Source of the DNA: Halobacteriales archaeon YIM A00010 | GTDB lineage: Archaea > Halobacteriota > Halobacteria > Halobacteriales > Haloarculaceae | Length of the DNA stretch: 64,000 nt | Direction of reading: 5' to 3' | Assembly: GCA_025041175.1 (NCBI GenBank) | Contig: JAKCFJ010000003.1 | Coordinates: forward strand, 866,866 to 930,865 | In this document: piece by piece, positions 52,297 to 60,791 of the stretch | Numbering within the stretch: position 1 is the first letter of the stretch | Layout: each line of letters begins with the position of its first letter | The notes under the pieces: generated by a model | Told to the model about the DNA's origin: nothing | What the model saw: the letters and a program-made list of their open reading frames with translations, nothing else | The model's database searches: none | Translations under genes and position numbers: made by a program

Positions 52297-53718
52297 TTAG
52301 AGAATGATACTTTTCCGCTGAACGAGCTTTTCGATGCTCACTCCGAGTCCCTCGCGGCCGATGCCCGAGGCTTTCTTGCCTCCGAACGGAATATCTCCGA
52401 TTCCGTGGCTCGGTTCGCCATTGATTCGGACGGCCCCAGCGTCGAGGCGCTCTGCAACGGACAGCGCTCGGTCGTGATCAGCAGTGAATACGCAGCCATC
52501 GAGTGCGAGGTCACTTTCGTTAGCGAGGGAAATGGCATCCTCTCGATCAGTGATCGTCGTCACTGGAATGACGGGGCCGAACTGTTCCTCGTGAATGATG
52601 CGTGCTTCAGGTGGTACGTCTGCAAGCAGCGTCGGCGTGTAGTACCGTCCGTCACGCTCGCCACCGCGGACGAGTGTCGCACCGTGGTCTACAGCGTCGG
52701 TGACGAGTTCCTCCACCCATTCTGCCTGCCCCTCGTCGATAAGGGGGCCGAGATCGGTGTCCGGATCGAAGAGATCGTCGATAACCCAGTCGGCCATTTC
52801 CCCGTCGATCCGTTCGACGAGGTTGTCGTGAATCGCTTCGTGAGCGAGTACACGACTCACAGCTGAACAGCGCTGTCCGGCGTATTTCAGCGAGCCCGTA
52901 GTGCAGGCAGCCGCCACCGTGTCGAGGTCAGCGTCGGGGAAGACGATCGCGGGCGCGTTTCCTCCGAGTTCCAAGTGGTATTCGACCAGACCACTCTCGT
53001 AGGCGATGTGTTCGCCCGCGCCGGCGGAACCCGTCATCGTGATGGCGTTGACCCGATCATCACTAACCAGCACGTCACCGATCTCGCTCCCACGGCCCGG
53101 AACGTAGTTGAATCCACCCTCGGGAAGCTCCGTCTCGTTGATAATGTCCGCGAGGATCCCTGTACTGACAGGCGTCTGGGTCGCGGATTTGAGAATGACG
53201 CTATTCCCGGCAGCGAGTGCGGGGGCAATATGGAGCGCAGGCGTCGAGAGCGGGTAGTTGTAGGGTGTGATACACAACACGGTCCCGATCGGTTCCGGTC
53301 TGGTAACCGCTATCCAGTCCTCGTGACTATCCGTCGTTCCCCTTCGATATTCGCCGTCGAGAGAGCGGGCCTCCTCGACAGCCCGGCGGAAGCGCTCGGC
53401 GGCAGCATCCACCTCACTCCGTGCACTCGAAATCGGTTTCCCTGCCTCACGGACGATTGTCTCGGAGAGGTCTGCTTTTCGTTCCTCGATACCAGCTGCG
53501 ATAGCAGAAAGCCACGCAACGCGTTCGGGAACGGTTGTCCTCGCCATTCGTCGTTTCACATCGTGAGCGGCTGCGAGTGCCTGCTCTGCTTGCTCTGTGC
53601 CTGCCGTACCAACCCGCGTAAGCGTCTCCCCATTTGTGAGATCGATCACTTCAATCTCTTCGTCGGTTTCTATCCGCTGCCCATCGATCAGCGGACGATC
53701 AGTGTATTCCATCGTCAT
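52297..53718 (-). CDS. NAD(P)-dependent aldehyde dehydrogenase
   Basis: A 473-residue ALDH of normal length. It has TPYNYPLSTPALHIAPALAAGN (given by its position near residue 150), the cofactor-linked SATQTP, TMTGSAGAGEHI near 223, the catalytic Glu in LELGGNAP near 248 and the catalytic Cys in AGQRCSAVSR near 283; EEQFGPVIPV and IPFGGKKASGIGREG close the fold. The pattern is like non-phosphorylating GAPDH or lactaldehyde dehydrogenases. ATG 53712 is an alternative start. Its neighbour is the decayed pyk gene, so a former sugar-related cluster is possible. Confidence 0.92.
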   Translation of the reverse strand: MTMEYTDRPLIDGQRIETDEEIEVIDLTNGETLTRVGTAGTEQAEQALAAAHDVKRRMARTTVPERVAWLSAIAAGIEERKADLSETIVREAGKPISSARSEVDAAAERFRRAVEEARSLDGEYRRGTTDSHEDWIAVTRPEPIGTVLCITPYNYPLSTPALHIAPALAAGNSVILKSATQTPVSTGILADIINETELPEGGFNYVPGRGSEIGDVLVSDDRVNAITMTGSAGAGEHIAYESGLVEYHLELGGNAPAIVFPDADLDTVAAACTTGSLKYAGQRCSAVSRVLAHEAIHDNLVERIDGEMADWVIDDLFDPDTDLGPLIDEGQAEWVEELVTDAVDHGATLVRGGERDGRYYTPTLLADVPPEARIIHEEQFGPVIPVTTITDREDAISLANESDLALDGCVFTADHDRALSVAERLDAGAVRINGEPSHGIGDIPFGGKKASGIGREGLGVSIEKLVQRKSIIL

Positions 53719-54092
53719 GGTCTCCTCCACGATCCAATACGCACACGAGATACAAGAGTGCGTTCGATAATCATGTTCCACTTATGTTTGTGTAGATATT
53801 TTTTATACAAATTGCCTCTATGGAACTGGATGGGGACACTGTTAGAGTCACAGAGCGGTCGTTGACGATTCAATTGACCTTCATCCGATAGATGAATCAC
53901 TACGATAAAACGAAACACTGGGGCCATAATCGGCACGATGCGGCTGGTTCGAAGTTTCCCCTCAACTGTCCACTCACTAACCGCCGAAGCAATCGTTACA
54001 TCTTCAGCAAACAGATCTCTCAACTAACCGGCTTATAAGACACTGAAACTTCTTGAGCGGACCGGGATAATGAGATGGCTACAACAAACGCT
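53719..54092. other. Intergenic region with possible gene remnant
   Basis: The promoter of the aldehyde dehydrogenase should lie near 53780-53810 (TATACAAAAAATA-like AT-rich box on the minus strand). A minus-strand open frame around 53850-54023 (LFAEDVTIASAVSEW) looks protein-like but has no recognised family and no intact continuation. Confidence 0.35.
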
Positions 54093-55352
54093 CTATTCGC
54101 CGATTGTGACGGAAATTCCGAGCGGAACGTAGGCGTTGTTCCCGTATCCGTTCTGGTTCCACGGGTACTTCTCCGTCTCAATTCCACGAAGACCCGCCTC
54201 TGGATCGGAGACTGTCGCTGGTTGCTTCCGCCCTCTCTCATCAGTCGCTCGTGAGAGCAGTGTATGCTCACCTTGCTCGGCATCCCAGTTGTACCGAAAT
54301 TTCCGTAGCGCATGACGGCCGAGATCGGGACCAACAAATTCCGTCTCACGCCACGTGTCACCACCGTCTACTGAGACTTCGACACGCTCGACGGTATCGT
54401 CACCAGACCATGCAACCCCGGTGATTTCGATACGTTCATCCGAAGATGAAGTGAGTGTGGTGTGTTCCTGCGGTGAGATAATGAGGGATTTGACGAGCTG
54501 GTCGAAGAGATAGGCGTTTTGGATCTCGTCAGTGGCCTGCATCTGATCGTACGTGCTAAAGACATCAAGCGACGAGTACCGTTCTGGCTCATCGTCCTGA
54601 GCCGGGATGATTCGATACGAGGATTGCTGATATTCCGTGTAGTCGCGTCCATCTTTTGATTCCCATTCGTCCCCTGCCACCATCTGGTCCATCACATGCA
54701 TTCGTTCGACCCATTTCACGCTGTTATTGCCATACCAGCCGGGGACGAGTAACCGGATAGGATAGCCGTGTTCCGCAGTCATCGGCGACCCATTCATCTC
54801 GTAGGCTAACAAGCAATCGTCGATGACCTTTGACATCGGGATTGAGCGGCAGAACACGTCTTCGTCATCAACCGCTTCCCCACCCATCACTGACAGCCAG
54901 AGTCCATCATCGGTAACGCCGCCGTATTCGTCGAGAATCTCCTGTACTGGCGTGCCGGTCCAGATGGCGCTGCCGACGGCTCCGTAGGTCCACTGGTCGC
55001 CTTCGGCCTCCGGAGTGAAGTACGCACGACCATTGCCTGAACACTCCATCACATGGATAACAGATTCAGTTGAATAGCTGTGTTTGATCTCATCTATTGA
55101 AAGCTCAACATCTTCATCCACCATACCTGTCAGTGAGACTGTCCACTCACTCTCGTCGATTTCAGGAGTGCGATGGTGGTTCCGAATGTAATGGTCCTCA
55201 CGCGGCGTCAAATAACCCTCAAGATGGCTGCGTGACGCTATCTGAGCGTTAGCTGGAGCTGCAGAGAGTACCACCAGACCGGGATACTTTTCGGCTAACG
55301 GGATCTGCTGATTTCGAGGTTCGTGATTCTCACTGTAATCTTTTGGTGACAT
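54093..55352 (-). CDS. Sulfite oxidase-family molybdoenzyme
   Basis: A 419-residue molybdopterin protein. The cofactor-ligating Cys is in VMECSGNGRA near residue 107; GAVGSAIWTGTPV, GYPIRLLVPGWYGNNSVKW near 200 and RSIPMSKV follow. The C-terminal Mo-co dimerisation domain carries ISPQEHT, ITGVAWSGDDTVERVEVS and GGDTWRE. There is no heme domain and no export signal, so it is probably cytoplasmic and passes electrons to an unknown carrier. It lies 115 bases downstream of a rhodanese-MBL gene on the same strand, suggesting oxidation of sulfite made from persulfide. Confidence 0.9.
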   Translation of the reverse strand: MSPKDYSENHEPRNQQIPLAEKYPGLVVLSAAPANAQIASRSHLEGYLTPREDHYIRNHHRTPEIDESEWTVSLTGMVDEDVELSIDEIKHSYSTESVIHVMECSGNGRAYFTPEAEGDQWTYGAVGSAIWTGTPVQEILDEYGGVTDDGLWLSVMGGEAVDDEDVFCRSIPMSKVIDDCLLAYEMNGSPMTAEHGYPIRLLVPGWYGNNSVKWVERMHVMDQMVAGDEWESKDGRDYTEYQQSSYRIIPAQDDEPERYSSLDVFSTYDQMQATDEIQNAYLFDQLVKSLIISPQEHTTLTSSSDERIEITGVAWSGDDTVERVEVSVDGGDTWRETEFVGPDLGRHALRKFRYNWDAEQGEHTLLSRATDERGRKQPATVSDPEAGLRGIETEKYPWNQNGYGNNAYVPLGISVTIGE

Positions 55353-55467
55353 GGGTGGTTGTCAATTCCATAACGATCTACTCGTACCCGTTGTTTGTAT
55401 CTGAAAGGTCGTCCGCCTCGCCACATCGTGACAATACAGAAAGATAGACGTTGACGTTATGGGCAAC

Positions 55468-56619
55468 TCACGCAGCACAGTTGTTCGCACCCGTTTCGAG
55501 CATTGTGGCATCACGGCTTCTCTCGATGCGCTCCGTTCCGAGGTTGATGTTGATGACCGTTTCGTAGTTGTCCGGCTTTTCGGGAATGTTTTCGACCATT
55601 CGTTCGACGAACGCTTCCTCGTCAAGATCAACAAGATCCAGCCGGTCACGAACATCGCCAATAGAGGCGCTGACGAGTTCGCCCGGAGATGCGTTCTCGT
55701 AGGTACCGTTGTTATTCACGGTGACGTGACCCGGCAGGATGGTCAGTTGGTCCGGAAGTTCCATCAACGTCTCGTGAAGCGTCTCGTACTGCATTTGTGC
55801 TCCATCCTCAGCCTCTTTCTCGCCGAACTCGAGTTCCGTGCGTCCGACCGAATCGAGGAAGAGGGCGTCACCCGTAAGCACGGCTTCGTCGTCGACGCGG
55901 TAGTTGACCATCTCGGAGGTGTGGCCAGGCGCATCCAGTACTTTGATCTCGATATCGCCGATGGTAACCGACTCGCCATCCGCTACCGGGTCGAACTCGT
56001 AATCGATATCGCGTTCGGATGCTCGTTCTCCGAGATGGTAGGGAACATCGAGGTTCGCCGCAAGGTCACAACCACCGGAAATATGGTCGGCATGAATATG
56101 CGTATCGAGGACGTGCGTAATCTCTAGTCCTTCCTCGGCGGCCGTAGTCACGTACTGGTCAGTATGTCGGGTGGGATCAACAACGACGGCTTCACTCGCG
56201 CGTTTCGATCCGACGAGGTAGCTCAGACACCCCTTCGCTCGACGCTGAAACTGAACGATGACAAGGCCATCGTTCTCGGTGTCGGCACGGGTGGTCTCGT
56301 ACAGTGAGTTCCAGTCACGCATTCCCCCTGTCACGACCGCAACATCATCGAACCCGGTAGCGTCTAACTCGGAAGCGAGTCTCGTCGATGTCGCTGCCTT
56401 CCCACAGATCGTGATTATCTCGTTTCCGTTCGCTAGCTTGACGATCTCCTCGCGCTGGTCGTCACTCAGAGTTTCGCCTGGCCCAAACGGAACGTTCTTC
56501 GCTCCCTCAACACGCCACGCTTCGTAACTCTCCTCCGGGCGGGTGTCGATAAGTGTATAGTCGTCCGTGCCCGAGTCCTGTCCATCTGCGAGTTCTCTGG
56601 CAGTGATTTTCTCGAACAT
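55468..56619 (-). CDS. Rhodanese-MBL fusion, persulfide dioxygenase-like
   Basis: The 383-residue protein has an N-terminal rhodanese domain (LIDTRPEESYEAWRVEGA and the active Cys in IITICGKAATS at about residue 73) and a C-terminal metallo-beta-lactamase domain with DTHIHADHISGG near 171, APGHTSEM near 230, and TGDALFLDSVGR near 248, as in ETHE1-type persulfide dioxygenases. The order rhodanese-MBL is the reverse of the PDO-rhodanese fusions of many bacteria. Together with the sulfite oxidase it forms a plausible persulfide-to-sulfate route. I start at 56619 (MFEKITAREL). Confidence 0.88.
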   Translation of the reverse strand: MFEKITARELADGQDSGTDDYTLIDTRPEESYEAWRVEGAKNVPFGPGETLSDDQREEIVKLANGNEIITICGKAATSTRLASELDATGFDDVAVVTGGMRDWNSLYETTRADTENDGLVIVQFQRRAKGCLSYLVGSKRASEAVVVDPTRHTDQYVTTAAEEGLEITHVLDTHIHADHISGGCDLAANLDVPYHLGERASERDIDYEFDPVADGESVTIGDIEIKVLDAPGHTSEMVNYRVDDEAVLTGDALFLDSVGRTELEFGEKEAEDGAQMQYETLHETLMELPDQLTILPGHVTVNNNGTYENASPGELVSASIGDVRDRLDLVDLDEEAFVERMVENIPEKPDNYETVININLGTERIERSRDATMLETGANNCAA

Positions 56620-56746
56620 CTCCCCTAGTGAGTATCGGTATCGGGACGCTATTAAATCAAATGCTGAAATAAGTGAGATGCTTCGAGGACAGTGGATATG
56701 CTTAAAAATTCGCGTCATAACTGAACATTGTGAGGATTGTGCGTCC

Positions 56747-57031
56747 CGGCTCTATTGAATCCGCAGAGGGAACGCAGAATCGCACATATATCGCTGGTAG
56801 TTGGTTGATTATGGTGAACTGCTAATCGACGGGCTACAGAAGGATCCACGGAATGAGTTCCGCTGGCAGCCTCAAGAGCGAGGACAGGTTCGTCCTCGCT
56901 CTTGGCTCAACCAGATTTCATCTCTGCTCTTGCTGGCGGTTGCAAAATCCTCGTAGCTATTGTGGGTACAGCCAAAAATGCCCGCAATTCTGACCCCAAT
57001 TCCTACGCCATCGACGGATTCAATAGAGCCG
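56747..57031. mobile_element. 285-bp segment with 17-bp terminal inverted repeats
   Basis: CGGCTCTATTGAATCCG at 56747-56763 is repeated perfectly in inverted orientation at 57015-57031. Inside lies a 13-bp perfect hairpin (56873-56885 with 56892-56904, AGGTTC loop). No transposase is encoded, so this looks like a MITE or a deletion derivative of an insertion sequence. It sits between the persulfide dioxygenase and dodecin genes. Confidence 0.6.
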
Positions 57032-57070
57032 TTCAAGAGTCAAACGGCAATACCTACGATCGGCTCTGGA

Positions 57071-57277
57071 TTATTCTTCTTCGACGACAAACGAGACTTC
57101 CATGGTGGCCTTGAATTGAGTCAGCTCGCCGTCTTCGACCTTGACTGTCTGGTCGTGCATCTTCATCCCACTGATATTGTCGACGGACTGAGCAGCATTC
57201 CGGTGGGCTTCTCTCGCTGCGTCTTCCCACGATTCCTCGGACGTTCCCATGACCTTGATGATTTTTACTGCGGTCAT
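57071..57277 (-). CDS. Dodecin (flavin-storage protein)
   Basis: The 68-residue protein is a complete dodecin: VKIIKVMGTSEESWEDAAREA, then the flavin-stacking region SVDNISGMKMHDQTVKVEDG and the strand QFKATMEVSFVVEE. Twelve copies form a hollow sphere that binds riboflavin or lumichrome in haloarchaea. The start at 57277 (MTAVKI) gives the family length. It is a single gene. Confidence 0.93.
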   Translation of the reverse strand: MTAVKIIKVMGTSEESWEDAAREAHRNAAQSVDNISGMKMHDQTVKVEDGELTQFKATMEVSFVVEEE

Positions 57278-57720
57278 ACGTGTTCTTGTTCCCTAGCACT
57301 GGACAAAGTCGTTGCACCTTCAGAGGCAAGGCTAAGATAATACCGCCCTACAGAATGGTGAGACACCACCAAACCTCTTGGATTCACCTGCGACGTCAGA
57401 GAACACACTGCAGTCCGAGTGAGTGATCGCTCATCTACGTGGCGATACTCACCCGACCGCAAGATTGGAAGCGTTGCGTTACCCTGCAGAGGGTATCTGG
57501 AATACTACAAGTAGGCGCGTTGCGGGGCTATACCTAGGCAGCCCGTTCCTGCCTGGAGCCCGAAACATAGAGATATCCTGATAGTGGCTATCTCCTGTGG
57601 AGCCAGGACCCCCAGCCGATGGAGACAGAAAGGGAGTAGCTTCTCAGCACGGGATTTGATGGAGATTATCATTAGTGATGTAGCAAGCGTAAATAGCTTC
57701 AGCTGAGAATGTCGAAGTAG
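57278..57720. other. Intergenic region, no recognised gene
   Basis: I find no protein family or clear RNA gene. The stretch 57480-57640 has mixed GC and several short complementary segments (for example GAGATA with TATCTC), so a non-coding RNA cannot be excluded. Confidence 0.35.
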
Positions 57721-57735
57721 GTGACTGCTAGTTCA

Positions 57736-58929
57736 ATGCGCCTTCTCTCGATTCCAAGACGGACGGTCGCTGACCTCTGGGGTGGCAACCGCGAAAAAAT
57801 GCTTTTCTCTGTTGCCTTTGGATGGTTTCTCTCGATCAGCCTTCGGATGGTCTATCCCGCATTACTGCCCTATCTCCGCACCGACTACAATCTTACACTG
57901 ACCACTGCTGGCCTCTTGCTGTCGGTACTTTGGATAGCGTACGCATGCGGCCAGCTTCCCGGAGGAATCCTCGCTGACTGGGCTGGCGAACGCCTACTAT
58001 TGACCATCAGTTCCGTGCTTGCAGCGACGATGCTCACCCTCGTCGTTGTTTCGGGGTCTCCCAGCATCCTGTTCGTAGCAACGGCTCTATTCGGTATAGG
58101 GACGGCGCTGTACGGCGTTTCACGATTTACGATTTTGGAGAAGATCTACCCAGATCGACTCGGTACAGCAACGGGAATAACGATGGCTGCCGGTGATCTG
58201 GGGAACTCGATAATGCCACCTGCTGCGGGGTTTATCGCGGTAGTTGCGGCTTGGCAGTTCGGCTTTGGGTTCGCTATCCCGCTTTTCTTGCTTGCCGCCG
58301 TCAGTCTCTGGACGACACTCCCACAGCAGAACTCGACGGTATCGCTGAGCGGATCTCTCGGGATCTCCAGCGTTGTTTCGACCCTTACGCGGCCAAGTAT
58401 ACTACTCGGGATAGTACTACTTGTCCTCTGGAGCGTAATCATGCAAGCAGTGATCGGCTTCTACCCGACATATCTAACTGACGAGAAAGGGCTCTCGGTA
58501 CAGGCTGCAACCGTCCTCTTTGGGTTCTTTTTCGCACTCGGGATTCTGGTGAAACCGGCTGCAGGACGGGCTTTCGACCGGATCGGTGTTCGCATTCCTC
58601 TATTGGTGTTCATGGGTGCGGCCGGGATAGCTCTCAGCCTGTTGCCTTTCGTAGGGAACGTGTGGTTGCTTGCTCTCGTCACAGTACTCGCTAGTGGTCT
58701 CTTGGGGTTCGAGACGATTGTTATCTCCGATCTCACCCGACGCCTGCCAGATGGAGCACAGGGAACGAACTTGGGGGCGCTTCGAACAGTGTACGTTGGA
58801 GTCGGAGGGCTGAGTCCGAGTCTCTTCGGGGCGATCGCCGACCAAGGCTACTTTGATGAGGCATTCTTGGGTGCCGGTGCGCTCGCGATGATAGTTGTCC
58901 TAGTCGTGTTTATATTAATTGAGTACTGA
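57736..58929 (+). CDS. MFS transporter
   Basis: A 397-residue carrier with about 12 helices and motif A-like GGILADWAGERLLLT near residue 80, DRLGTATGITMAAGDLG near 140 and PAAGRAFDRIGVRIPL in the second half. It is a paralogue of the carrier at 23483. I use the ATG at 57736; a GTG at 57721 would add five residues. No cognate enzyme gene is adjacent, so the substrate stays unknown. Confidence 0.88.
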   Translation: MRLLSIPRRTVADLWGGNREKMLFSVAFGWFLSISLRMVYPALLPYLRTDYNLTLTTAGLLLSVLWIAYACGQLPGGILADWAGERLLLTISSVLAATMLTLVVVSGSPSILFVATALFGIGTALYGVSRFTILEKIYPDRLGTATGITMAAGDLGNSIMPPAAGFIAVVAAWQFGFGFAIPLFLLAAVSLWTTLPQQNSTVSLSGSLGISSVVSTLTRPSILLGIVLLVLWSVIMQAVIGFYPTYLTDEKGLSVQAATVLFGFFFALGILVKPAAGRAFDRIGVRIPLLVFMGAAGIALSLLPFVGNVWLLALVTVLASGLLGFETIVISDLTRRLPDGAQGTNLGALRTVYVGVGGLSPSLFGAIADQGYFDEAFLGAGALAMIVVLVVFILIEY

Positions 58930-59012
58930 TTTATCTGGGATAGAGAACACAGGACCACTGGAGTGAGTAACAGGCGCTCCATCACGAATGCGAATTAACT
59001 AACGGGTTCAAG

Positions 59013-59414
59013 TCATCGTTGTCGAACCGACCGTAATATCCACTCAAGAACTGTGAGTATCGCGATTCCAGCGAGTGCGAACAGTCCATACATGATGCCG
59101 ACGTACAGTGAGGAGACACCGACACCAGTCGTCCTCCCAAGAAACGCCCAATAGGCAACATAGCAGACGAGGCCGATGATCGGTGCAATAAGTTCGTACC
59201 GTGTCCAAAGAAAGACAGGACCGCCGACGAGTAGGAATGTGCCGACGATAGCCATCAGCCCGAACTCGCTCAAGAAAGCAGCACCAGCTCGACCCCCCAG
59301 GTCAGAGAGATGCCAGACACTGGTCGCCAGCCCGGCAACCGCGAGCGCAGCCATGCTCCCACCCCACGTGAGAACGGCGATACCGAGCGCATGGCGAGTA
59401 CGGTCTTCGAGCAC
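59013..59414 (-). CDS. Four-helix membrane protein of unknown function
   Basis: A 133-residue protein with about four membrane helices (ALGIAVLTWGGSMAALAVAG, FGLMAIVGTFLLVGGPVFL, PIIGLVCYVAYWAFLG, GIMYGLFALAGIAILTVLEW) and a basic C-terminus. The composition is that of a genuine integral membrane protein. No family is recognised. It faces the MFS remnant at 59448. Confidence 0.65.
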   Translation of the reverse strand: MLEDRTRHALGIAVLTWGGSMAALAVAGLATSVWHLSDLGGRAGAAFLSEFGLMAIVGTFLLVGGPVFLWTRYELIAPIIGLVCYVAYWAFLGRTTGVGVSSLYVGIMYGLFALAGIAILTVLEWILRSVRQR

Positions 59415-59447
59415 CGTATGTGATAATACATACCAACGTCATATAGC

Positions 59448-59722
59448 TTTACCGAAGCCTTCCGCGAACCGGCGAGCATGGCGCTGTTCGCCGACGAGGG
59501 CAGCAGCAACGAGTCGGGTGGCGTCGCCGCCAGCTTCGGCGTCCGCGATCTGGTCTGGCGGCCCGGAAGCCTCATCGCACCTGTCGGCGGCGGCTGGCTC
59601 ATGAGCGCCGTCGGGATGGATTGGGTCTTCTACCTCGGTGCACTGGCCGCGTTCAGCGCGTCCTCTCCTTTCTGTTCATGCTCATGCACGCCCATGGCCG
59701 TAGCGCGCTTACTGAGTGGTAG
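59448..59722 (+). pseudogene. MFS transporter C-terminal remnant with frameshift
   Basis: The reading FTEAFREPASMALFADEGSS, GGVAASFGVRDLVWRPGS, PVGGGWLMSAVGMDWVFYLG matches the last two helices of a drug- or sugar-type MFS carrier. A one-base shift near 59660 gives LSFLFMLMHAHGRSALTEW and a TAG. The N-terminal nine or ten helices are absent. Confidence 0.7.
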
Positions 59723-59802
59723 CGGAATCCTCGAACAAGATGTTGTGGTCATCCTTTCATCACCTCATGACGTCCCCTAGAGTGATCGAAGCTGCCTTTC
59801 GA

Positions 59803-59949
59803 TCACCGCTCGATACCGGGTAGCTCCTCGCTTTCCGCCTCGTTCGTGAGGTTTTCGTGTAGGTCGACGATCTCGTGTTCCATATGATATAGGACCTGTA
59901 GCTCGTACTCGAGCGGATCACGGGGGGCTTCAACCGTGTCAATGACCAT
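59803..59949 (-). pseudogene. Short ORF, possibly a ferritin-like (DUF892) remnant
   Basis: A 48-codon frame, MVIDTVEAPRDPLEYELQ... LYHMEHEIVDLHENLT, resembles the first helix of YciE/YciF-type ferritin-like proteins and ends after ESEELPGIER. A complete family member would be about 160 residues, so this is at most an N-terminal fragment. Confidence 0.4.
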
Positions 59950-60018
59950 TGTTGGTGTCCTCCGCGTGGGCCGTGACAGGATTGAAAATGATGGTTTCGC
60001 TGGCTCTCGCGGTAGTGT

Positions 60019-60540
60019 TCAGATTAGCTGCTTCCATGCGAAAGCGAACGATCTGAGCCACTCGTCAGCAGTTTCTGCGCTGGCGTTGCTGAAACAGTTT
60101 GGGAACGAAGAAGTACGTCATTTTACCTAACGGAATATATGTTCGACGCTGTTCCAATTTCCGTGGCGTTCATACCGGAAATTGAGGCCATGCCGATTAC
60201 AAGCGTTTGTCAGTGGTGTCGCTCTATCAATGAGAAACACGGCATCGGAGACATCGTGTTTCTCGCGGAGTTCAGCGAAGAACGTATGAGAGATACCGTT
60301 TGTTCTCGTCGGTTCACGCGTTGTGTGGGATAATTCGTTTGTTTCGGGATCGACCGTAGCATACAGCCACTACTGCTCATCGTTGCGTCGGATCACGGTT
60401 TCGTCACCCGCAACGTGATCCGGGCTTCGGCCATTTTCGGGCTGTCGATCGGTCGTGCACCCAGCTGTGAACGGTCGAACACGTCCGTTCGACACTGAAT
60501 ATATCAAGAATAACTATAGTATTTAGAAGAGACATTATGG
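60019..60540 (-). pseudogene. IS6-family transposase pseudogene with stops and frameshifts
   Basis: From the 5' side the minus strand reads ILDIFSVERTCSTVHSWVHD, DETVIRRNDEQ, a TAG stop, WLYATVDPETNEL, HTFFAELREKHDVSDAVFLIDRA, NRHGLNFRYERHGNWNSVE, and after further damage TADEWLRSFAFAWKQLI to TGA. All three DDE regions are recognisable, but stops and shifts make it inactive. The first 25 residues are eroded. It is more complete than the copy at 47286. Confidence 0.8.
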
Positions 60541-60791
60541 CACATGGAGCTGTATACCGAGCGTCATCAACAGCTGTGGTGTTGCTTCTCGCTCCACAAA
60601 ACCCCCCTCGATCTCGCTCGAACAACCGTTGGGGCGGTCGTTTCCGGGCATAGATCACTCGGAAAACGGACCGCCTCACACTCCATCCGTATCTGAACAC
60701 CGCCGGCGAGCGCCACCCATGCTCTACGTGCTGTGGAAACGTTTCTCGTGGTTTCAGACCATGGGAACTGAAGCACCTGGTCCGGGAGAGA

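Noticed and set aside
57278..57720. Possible structured RNA gene such as 7S or RNase P RNA
   Set aside because: I could not find the conserved core motifs of either RNA; only short chance complementarities are visible.
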